Part shown: positions 1 through 5,435 of the stretch, one piece after another
How the letters are laid out: every line of letters starts with the position of its first letter
How positions within the stretch are numbered: position 1 is the stretch's first letter
Source: Bacteroidales bacterium
GTDB taxonomy: Bacteria; Bacteroidota; Bacteroidia; Bacteroidales; WCHB1-69
Length of the DNA stretch: 10,248 nucleotides
Assembly (NCBI GenBank): GCA_028683685.1
Contig: JAQUHH010000067.1
Span: 1-10,248 of the forward strand
Reading direction: 5' to 3'
Program-made: the position numbers and the translations under genes
The notes under the pieces: generated by a model
What the model was told of the DNA's origin: nothing
The model's database searches: none
The model's input: the letters and a program-made list of their open reading frames with translations, nothing else

Positions 1-1888
1 ATTTCGAGTCCAGCTCAATATATAGGGTATAAAACCGACGCGTTCCATTTTCGGTTTTGCGAGAAATTTTTATAATGGATAAATAACTGACCGTTCCCGG
101 TTCATAATTCATAAACCAAATATTATCTGCACTTTTGAAAGAACCAAAAGTGTTTATTTTCTTTCTGAAAAATTGACCACAATTTATTTCATAATTGTCG
201 GGTTGTATTATAAGATTCTGATTTTCAGAACAAATCGTTACCAATATTTTATAACGATACATAAAAGTAGACAAATATTCTTTAGAAATATGATCAATAA
301 TTGCTTTTTCATTCGTTTCTAAATCTACAAAAAGCTTGTTGATGGTGGTATCTTTGGGTATTTCGTCGTTTATTTCACTCAAGCGATATTCTACCATCGG
401 ATCGTGTTCATTGGCTATTTTCATCGCCAACAGCAAGCGATGGTTTTGTTCTTTTTGGGTATTAAATTTATTTAATGTTTGCGAAGTAAAAATGGAAGAA
501 TTGATAATAAAAAGAAGCAAAATCAGTGTTTTCGACTTGTTCTTGAAATTACTAGTTACATAAAATAGGATTCCTAAAAAGACAAAATAAAGCAAAATAA
601 AGTCAAAGTAGGGATAAGTTTGGTACAATAAAAAGCTGGTTATGAGTGCAAAAATGGCAAAATAATAACGGCAGTCGAAATAGTTTTTGAGAAACTTTTT
701 TGAGATAATTATACTTTTCAGAGCTAAAATAAAACAGATTCCTAAAGTCAAAACAAAAATAAAAAAGACCAAATAACTCAAAAATTGAAATTTGAAGAAA
801 TTTTCTGTGGCCAACTGGACATTAGAATTCAAAACAACCCCTTTAAAAACACCAATAAGTGAGAGGTGTAAGAAATAAACTGGTGCTGTGAAAAGCAAGC
901 CAATAGAGATATTTAAGATTTTGGCAATCTTTCTGTTTTTCAAAACAATAGGATCGATTTTCACTCTGTAAAAAACAATCATAACAACGATAAAAACCGT
1001 TAACACATTGATTAACAAGTCTCCCAATGAAGGAAGTAAAGCAGAAGAGGCATAATATTCGGGACTAAATAGCTTACTTGAATAGAGGTCATACGGAAAC
1101 TTATAAACAAACATCAAAATTCGTGTTATCAATAAACCAACAAGAATACTTGTGTATAAATAATACTTTTTAATTTTAGGTATTCTTTTGTATATCAAAT
1201 ATTTATCAAGGGATAAAAGCGATAGGAAAAGGACGATAAAAAAGATAAATATATCAAATAACACAGATAAGTCCGTTTTGGGCATGGTTTCTTTGAAGAC
1301 TGAAAAAAGATAATCGTTTTGGCTGTTTTTTATTTCATGTTCTGTATTTGTAATAACGAGTTTGACATTGTCTGGAACTTTAAAAGAAGAATGGAAATTA
1401 TTGGATAAATAAGAATTTTCGTATGAATATTTACTCTGAAGAGGAAAAAGTGCCAAAATAATAATATTGCTATCAATGTTTATATGTTTTTGATAAAAAA
1501 ATCCATTTTTTAATTCCCAAAGATTGGATTGTAGCATTTTAGTATCCATTACATCTGGAACAGGTATCAAATTGGTGGACCAATATTTTAAATATCCTTG
1601 TTCGTAATAATAAAATTCAATTCCATTTTTATAAACTTGAGATTCCCGTTTTTTAAATAAAATAAGTTTATCAAACGTATTTGAAACCAATGAATCTGAA
1701 ATATATTTCAGATTGGTTTCTAAAAGTCTTTCTTTTTTATGAACACTTTTTTCTATTTTATTTTGAATAGTATCCAGATTGAGATTGTATTTTCCATACT
1801 GATCCACAACCATCCAGATAGAGACAAAAATGACAGAGAGGAGTATAAAAATGAAATGCTTGTTGTTCTGAAGTTTATATTTTTTCAT
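1..1888 (-). CDS. Large multi-pass membrane sensor protein, probable sensor histidine kinase (N-terminal part; 3' end beyond the window)
   Basis: An open frame of about 629 codons runs without a stop from an ATG at 1888 to the left edge, so the C-terminus is missing. An N-terminal membrane segment lies near residues 11-28, followed by an extracytoplasmic region to about 205. Some eight hydrophobic segments follow between about 210 and 470 (for example near 211-229, 243-262, 291-308, 326-348, 368-390, 407-425, 428-446 and 454-470), and then a second soluble region from about 475. That region carries an EHDPMVEYRL stretch, a YRYKILVTIC segment and, at the window edge, SYLSIIKISRK and LYIELDSK. 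From memory, this pattern matches long Bacteroidota sensor histidine kinases, where a last membrane segment, HisKA and HATPase_c domains follow. No kinase motif is inside the window, so the kinase assignment is inferred; a membrane sensor of unknown output is the alternative. The gene is separated from mnmG by more than 700 bases and is probably transcribed alone. Confidence 0.75.
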   Translation of the reverse strand, partial: MKKYKLQNNKHFIFILLSVIFVSIWMVVDQYGKYNLNLDTIQNKIEKSVHKKERLLETNLKYISDSLVSNTFDKLILFKKRESQVYKNGIEFYYYEQGYLKYWSTNLIPVPDVMDTKMLQSNLWELKNGFFYQKHINIDSNIIILALFPLQSKYSYENSYLSNNFHSSFKVPDNVKLVITNTEHEIKNSQNDYLFSVFKETMPKTDLSVLFDIFIFFIVLFLSLLSLDKYLIYKRIPKIKKYYLYTSILVGLLITRILMFVYKFPYDLYSSKLFSPEYYASSALLPSLGDLLINVLTVFIVVMIVFYRVKIDPIVLKNRKIAKILNISIGLLFTAPVYFLHLSLIGVFKGVVLNSNVQLATENFFKFQFLSYLVFFIFVLTLGICFILALKSIIISKKFLKNYFDCRYYFAIFALITSFLLYQTYPYFDFILLYFVFLGILFYVTSNFKNKSKTLILLLFIINSSIFTSQTLNKFNTQKEQNHRLLLAMKIANEHDPMVEYRLSEINDEIPKDTTINKLFVDLETNEKAIIDHISKEYLSTFMYRYKILVTICSENQNLIIQPDNYEINCGQFFRKKINTFGSFKSADNIWFMNYEPGTVSYLSIIKISRKTENGTRRFYTLYIELDSK

Positions 1889-2251
1889 ACTAGGCTGAAT
1901 ATTAATTCATTATAAATGTAGAAAATAGAGATCAAAGATACTGCATTTTTTTCTACTTCGTAATGAAAAACATCAAAGAAAAATACCAAAATTTCTAAAC
2001 CGTTTTAGCTGAATATAAAAATACAATGTACTGACTCTGTGGTTATTAATATTAGCAAAAATCGGTAATGATAGTACTAAACAAAAAATTCTTAAAACAA
2101 TTAAAACGGAGAATCACTTGAATAAGTTCTTAAAAAGAAAAAAGCTACTTTGTGGGAAAATGAATTTTAATAATTTAAAAAATAGCATTGTAAAAATTCG
2201 GCGGTGAAGTAGAGCAAGGCAATCGATTCAATCTTCATTTCTAATCTCAAA
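1889..2251. other. Gene-free intergenic stretch between the sensor gene and the tandem array
   Basis: No coding region can be supported here. The sequence is AT-rich, with scattered stops in all frames. The longest minus-strand open stretch ends at 2114 and has about 36 codons (24 from its ATG at 2188), with no recognisable motif. The stretch should hold the promoter of the sensor gene. It ends in a slightly more GC-rich segment near 2198-2225, whose GAAGTAG and AATCG words recur on the far side of the tandem array. Confidence 0.6.
1933..1940 (-). promoter_or_regulatory. Possible Bacteroidota -7 promoter element upstream of the sensor gene
   Basis: On the minus strand the sequence reads TATCTTTG, which fits the Bacteroidota -7 consensus TAnnTTTG. 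It lies about 45 bases upstream of the ATG at 1888. The matching -33 TTTG is not found at the usual 17-20 base spacing; the next one is about 33 bases further upstream. This is a weak candidate only. Confidence 0.2.
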
Positions 2252-2483
2252 TAAATCTATTTCTTCAATCCCCTCAATCTATTATTTCAATCCCCTCAAT
2301 CTATTTCTTCAATCTCCTTCAATCTATTTCTTCAATCCCCTCAATCTATTTCTTCAATCCCCTCAATCTATTTCTTCAATCCCCTCAATCTATTTCTTCA
2401 ATCTCCTTCAATCTATTTCTTCAATCCCCTCAATCTATTATTTCAATCTAAAATCAATCCCTTCAATCTATTTCTTCAATCTA
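2252..2483. repeat. Tandem repeat array, about ten 22/23-bp units (VNTR-like)
   Basis: Each unit is a 13-base half TCAATCTATTTCT followed by a 9-base half TCAATCCCC. Units start near 2252, 2274, 2296, 2319, 2341, 2363, 2385, 2408, 2430 and 2463. Units at 2296 and 2385 are 23 bases long and end in TCAATCTCCT. Units at 2274 and 2430 read TATTATT in place of TATTTCT. The last two are degenerate, with CTAAAA replacing the C-run and an isolated TCAATCCCT half between them. There are no spacers, so it is not a CRISPR array, and 22 is not a multiple of 3, so it is not a repeated peptide. It lies 3' of mnmG; if mnmG transcripts read through, the RNA would carry purine-rich copies with GGGG every 22 bases. 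Function unknown; slippage or recombination length variation is expected for such arrays. Confidence 0.95.
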
Positions 2484-2561
2484 AAAAAAACACGGAATTT
2501 CGAAGTAGTCTAGCCCGAGAATCGGAACTCATCGACCGATGACACCAGTCATCTATTCCGA
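2483..2561 (-). terminator. Stem-loop region followed by a U-tract 3' of mnmG, possible terminator
   Basis: On the minus strand an outer stem TCGGAA/TTCCGA (2556-2561 with 2522-2527) encloses an inner stem GATGAC/GTCATC (2548-2553 with 2538-2543, loop TGGT). The U-tract, eight A on the plus strand at 2483-2490, lies about 31 bases beyond this structure, too far for a classic terminator. However, CGGAAT (2555-2560) can instead pair with ATTCCG (2493-2498), which ends two bases before the U-tract. It probably ends mnmG transcription, but the geometry is unusual. Confidence 0.35.
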
Positions 2562-2590
2562 AAACATCATTATCAACAACTTATGAACTA

Positions 2591-2606
2591 TGTTTCACGT
2601 GGAACA
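2591..2606 (-). promoter_or_regulatory. parS: parS centromere site (ParB binding), 3' of mnmG
   Basis: The minus strand reads TGTTCCACGTGAAACA, a perfect match to the chromosomal parS consensus TGTTNCACGTGAAACA bound by ParB/Spo0J. The site is a 16-base inverted repeat centred on CACGTG and lies 14 bases beyond the mnmG stop codon. Known role of the family: loading of CTP-bound ParB clamps, with ParA-driven origin segregation and SMC recruitment. parA and parB are not in this window. A chance match to a 16-mer of this kind is very unlikely, and a second copy occurs at 4498-4513. Confidence 0.92.
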
Positions 2607-2620
2607 TTTTCTAAAAAAAC

Positions 2621-4489
2621 TTATCTTCCAAAATGCACCAATAAAACTGAAATATCTGAAGGGGTTATACCGCTAATTCGAGTTGCTTGTCCAAGGGTAT
2701 GAGGGCGGATTTTAGATAATTTTTGTCGCGCTTCTGTAGACAAAGCTGTAAACTTGAAATAATCAATATCTTCTGGAATTTTAATATTTTCAAATTTTAA
2801 TATTTTATTGGCAGTTTCCATCTCTTTGATAATATAGCTGTGGTATTTAATACGAATCTCCGCTTCTAGTAACTCTGCTTCCAAAATAGCATGATCATTG
2901 ATAAATTGAGTACAGATGGGTAAGTGCGAAAACAAATCTATAATATTAATCTGCGGACGTGTTATCAAAACTTTCAACTTTACTTTTTGAGACAATTCGC
3001 TGGTCTCTAATTCCTGTAAATAGGAGTTAATATCTGCTGGGGAAATACCTGTCGTTTCGCAAAAAGAGACGATTTTTTCTACTTTTTGGTATTTTTCTAA
3101 TACACTTTTATATCTCTGTTCGTCAATTAACCCCAATTTATATCCTTTGGGTGTGAGGCGTTCATCCGCATTATTTTGACGTAATAAAATCCGGTGTTCA
3201 GCCCTGGATGTAAACATTCGATAGGGTTCATCCACACCCTTGGTCACAATGTCGTCAATTAAAACAGCAATGTAAGCTTCGGTACGATTTAAAATAAAAG
3301 GCTCTCCTTCTACAATGTTTTGATGTGCATTAATTCCGGCCATCAAACCTTGGGCAGCAGCCTCTTCATAACCAGTTGTTCCATTTATTTGTCCAGCGAA
3401 AAACAAATTCGCAATAGCCTTGGTTTCCATGGTGTGTTTTAATTGAGTAGGATCGAAATAATCATATTCAATAGCATAACCGGGTTTTACAATTCGTGCA
3501 TTTTCGAAACCCCTTATTTTCCGCAAAGCCTCATATTGAATCTCTATGGGTAAAGAAGATGAAAAACCATTTATATAAAACTCATTGGTCATTCTGCCTT
3601 CGGGTTCTATAAATAATAGATGTTTATTCCGTTCCGAAAATCGATCTATTTTATCTTCAATACTGGGACAATATCGGGGTCCAACTCCTTGAATTCTTCC
3701 TGCAAACATGGGCGAATCATCAAATCCCGTTCGCAAAATATCATGCACTTCTTGCGAAGTATACGTCATCCAACAACTCATTTGGTTTTCCAGAGGAGGC
3801 GTATTCGTAAAGGAAAATTTACCGGGAGGATTGTCGCCTTTTTGTTCTTCTAATTTAGAAAAATCGATACTTCTACCGTCGACTCTTACGGGCGTTCCAG
3901 TTTTTAATCGCTTTACTTCGATGCCGCGTTCTTTCAAATAATCCGATAAATTCTGACTTGCCATCTCCCCTATTCTTCCACCAGAATAATTTACTTTTCC
4001 AATGTGAATTTTCCCTTTCAAAAAGGTTCCATTGGTTAATATAATAGTTTTGGAAAAAATAGAAATTCCCAATTGAGTTTTCACTCCTTTAATTATATCT
4101 TTTTCGAAAATTAGAGATTCGACATCGTCTTGCCATAGACTCAAATTATCGGTAGTTTCGAGCACTTGTTTCCATTTTAATGTAAACATCGCTTTGTCGG
4201 ATTGTGCTCTGGGACTCCACATAGCTGGACCTTTTGACCGATTGAGCATTCTAAACTGAATCTTGGTGTGATCGGTAACGATGGCACTCATTCCTCCCAA
4301 AGCATCAATTTCGCATAACAACTGTCCTTTGGCAATTCCACCCATGGCAGGATTGCAAGACATTTGGGCGATGGTATTTAGGTTTTGGGTAATTAAAAGC
4401 GTTTTGGATCCTAATTTTGCCGCTGCATACGCAGCTTCACATCCAGCGTGTCCGGCACCGACTACTATGACATCAAATTTTTCAAACAT
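2621..4489 (-). CDS. mnmG: tRNA uridine-5-carboxymethylaminomethyl(34) synthesis enzyme MnmG (GidA)
   Basis: MnmG uses FAD, NADH and methylene-tetrahydrofolate. With the GTPase MnmE it adds the (carboxymethyl)aminomethyl group to C5 of wobble uridine 34 in certain tRNAs. The protein has 622 residues, close to the usual 620-630. Visible marks are the N-terminal FAD-binding fold VVGAGHAGCEAA (about residues 9-20), the CNPAMGGIAKG block, KRLKTGTPVR, GPRYCPSIEDKI with its conserved cysteine, TNEFYINGFSSSLP, the second nucleotide-binding region FFAGQINGTTGYEEAAAQG, the TSRAEHR block, and the C-terminal GQATRISGITPSDISVLL, which belongs to the helical MnmE-binding region. The gene is intact. It is the last gene of the leftward run, 53 bases after ybeY, and is bracketed by two parS sites. 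The upstream parS leaves only 8 bases before the ATG, so no Shine-Dalgarno sequence is present. ParB spreading could affect its transcription, which is inference. Confidence 0.98.
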   Translation of the reverse strand: MFEKFDVIVVGAGHAGCEAAYAAAKLGSKTLLITQNLNTIAQMSCNPAMGGIAKGQLLCEIDALGGMSAIVTDHTKIQFRMLNRSKGPAMWSPRAQSDKAMFTLKWKQVLETTDNLSLWQDDVESLIFEKDIIKGVKTQLGISIFSKTIILTNGTFLKGKIHIGKVNYSGGRIGEMASQNLSDYLKERGIEVKRLKTGTPVRVDGRSIDFSKLEEQKGDNPPGKFSFTNTPPLENQMSCWMTYTSQEVHDILRTGFDDSPMFAGRIQGVGPRYCPSIEDKIDRFSERNKHLLFIEPEGRMTNEFYINGFSSSLPIEIQYEALRKIRGFENARIVKPGYAIEYDYFDPTQLKHTMETKAIANLFFAGQINGTTGYEEAAAQGLMAGINAHQNIVEGEPFILNRTEAYIAVLIDDIVTKGVDEPYRMFTSRAEHRILLRQNNADERLTPKGYKLGLIDEQRYKSVLEKYQKVEKIVSFCETTGISPADINSYLQELETSELSQKVKLKVLITRPQINIIDLFSHLPICTQFINDHAILEAELLEAEIRIKYHSYIIKEMETANKILKFENIKIPEDIDYFKFTALSTEARQKLSKIRPHTLGQATRISGITPSDISVLLVHFGR

Positions 4490-4497
4490 ATTTTCAT

Positions 4498-4513
4498 TGT
4501 TCCACGTGAAACA
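4498..4513 (+). promoter_or_regulatory. parS: parS centromere site (ParB binding) in the mnmG leader
   Basis: The plus strand reads TGTTCCACGTGAAACA, a perfect 16-base match to the ParB-binding consensus and the exact inverse of the site at 2591-2606. It occupies most of the 53-base ybeY-mnmG gap and ends 8 bases before the mnmG ATG, where a Shine-Dalgarno sequence would normally be. The two sites are about 1.9 kb apart. Clustered parS copies near mnmG/gidA fit an origin-proximal location, as known in several bacteria. Confidence 0.93.
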
Positions 4514-4542
4514 TTCTTCTTATTAAACTGATTATTTGCCGA

Positions 4543-4962
4543 TTAAAGCATTTTTAAAGCATCGTTTTCAGCAATTCTCATCGCTGCTTCTTCCTTTTTG
4601 GTTTCGTCATTTAATCCCAATAAATGCAAAATTCCGTGAACGACAACACGATGTAATTCATGCTCAAAAGTCTCTTCGTATTTTTCTGCATTTTCACGAA
4701 CCATATCAATGCTTATAATTAAATCGCCACTAATAAAATCATCTTCATTATAATTAAAAGTGATAATATCTGTATAAAAATCGTGGGATAGAAATTGCTT
4801 GTTCACTTCCAAAACATAATCATTATTGGAAAAAACAATGCTGATTTCCCCTACCCTTTTATGATGAGAATTTATTAAATCTGTCAACCACTTTTTAATC
4901 TTCCTTTTTTGCTTTAATTGGAAAGCAACATCCTGACTGATAAATTGAATATTATTCGGCAT
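4543..4962 (-). CDS. ybeY: Endoribonuclease YbeY, 16S rRNA maturation
   Basis: YbeY is a metal-dependent endoribonuclease involved in maturing the 3' end of 16S rRNA and in ribosome quality control. The 139-residue protein has the family's conserved TDIITFNY (about 64-71) and GDLIIS (79-84) segments and the metal-binding helix VVVHGILHLLGLND (about 106-119). His109 and His113 are present. The usual third ligand, the final His of HGxLHLxGYDH, is replaced by Asp119; from memory many Bacteroidota YbeY proteins have Asp in this place, so this is probably a lineage form and not a defect. The ATG at 4962 overlaps the end of the upstream ATPase gene by 11 bases, suggesting translational coupling. 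mnmG follows after 53 bases, giving an rRNA-processing and tRNA-modification pair. Confidence 0.95.
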   Translation of the reverse strand: MPNNIQFISQDVAFQLKQKRKIKKWLTDLINSHHKRVGEISIVFSNNDYVLEVNKQFLSHDFYTDIITFNYNEDDFISGDLIISIDMVRENAEKYEETFEHELHRVVVHGILHLLGLNDETKKEEAAMRIAENDALKML

Positions 4963-5428
4963 TATTCTTTATACCTTGTTTTGTTGACTGCTTTTTCGAA
5001 TCCATCAATTTAGCTCGTCGTTTTTCGTTCATTTTAAATTGAGAATCATTGACCACATTAAATTTCATTTCGACAGTAGATCCATTATTTGAAAATTCTA
5101 AAGCATCCGAAGTCAATTGAATAATTTCCAAACCATTTCCACTTGGATTAGTATTTAATAAAAGAAGCTCCTCTTCATAATCAAAGCCCCTACCCTCATC
5201 GCTTACAGAAATAGAAATTTCGTCGGACGAGAGCGAAAACTCTATACTCACTTTTTTGGAAGCATCCATCTTATTTCCATGAATCATTGCATTTTTTGCC
5301 GCCTCATTTATGGCCATGGAAAGGCAACCATAATATGTATCGTAGAGTTGATAATCATTACAAATCTGTTCTATGATAGCATCAATCTTATTTAATTGAT
5401 CAAAATCGGAAGATAGTTCTATTTTCAT
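4952..5428 (-). CDS. Small HATPase_c (GHKL) protein, anti-sigma-factor / RsbW type
   Basis: The protein is a single GHKL ATP-binding domain of the serine-kinase anti-sigma type (RsbW/SpoIIAB). The N box is AINEAAKNAMIHGN, about residues 39-52 from the chosen start, the G1 box is DEGRGFD (about 77-83), and the glycine-rich G2 box is SGNGLEII (about 96-103) followed by the family's TSDALEFSNNGSTVEMKF strand pair. A charged lysine-rich tail of about 30 residues follows. I chose the ATG at 5428 (158 residues), 7 bases after the DUF4175 stop. An in-frame ATG at 5476 would overlap the upstream gene by 41 bases and add a hydrophobic extension not expected in the family. Known RsbW-type proteins bind sigma factors or phosphorylate STAS anti-anti-sigma partners; neither partner gene is in the window, so the target is unknown. 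It sits between DUF4175 and ybeY, overlapping ybeY by 11 bases. Confidence 0.88.
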   Translation of the reverse strand: MKIELSSDFDQLNKIDAIIEQICNDYQLYDTYYGCLSMAINEAAKNAMIHGNKMDASKKVSIEFSLSSDEISISVSDEGRGFDYEEELLLLNTNPSGNGLEIIQLTSDALEFSNNGSTVEMKFNVVNDSQFKMNEKRRAKLMDSKKQSTKQGIKNNAE

Positions 5429-5435
5429 AATGCAA

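Noticed and set aside
336..563. Plus-strand open frame of 75 codons in the left part
   Set aside because: It is antisense to the continuous minus-strand sensor frame that runs to the window edge.
2114..2188. Small minus-strand frame of 24 codons (about 36 without a start) in the gap before the tandem array
   Set aside because: It is Phe/Leu/Lys-rich from AT-rich DNA, with no motif, no clear start signal and no neighbour linking it to a function.
2252..2483. Possible CRISPR array
   Set aside because: Units are directly adjacent with no unique spacers, are only 22-23 bases long, and no cas genes are present.
3620..3941. Two overlapping plus-strand open frames inside mnmG
   Set aside because: Both are antisense to conserved MnmG blocks and show no features of their own.
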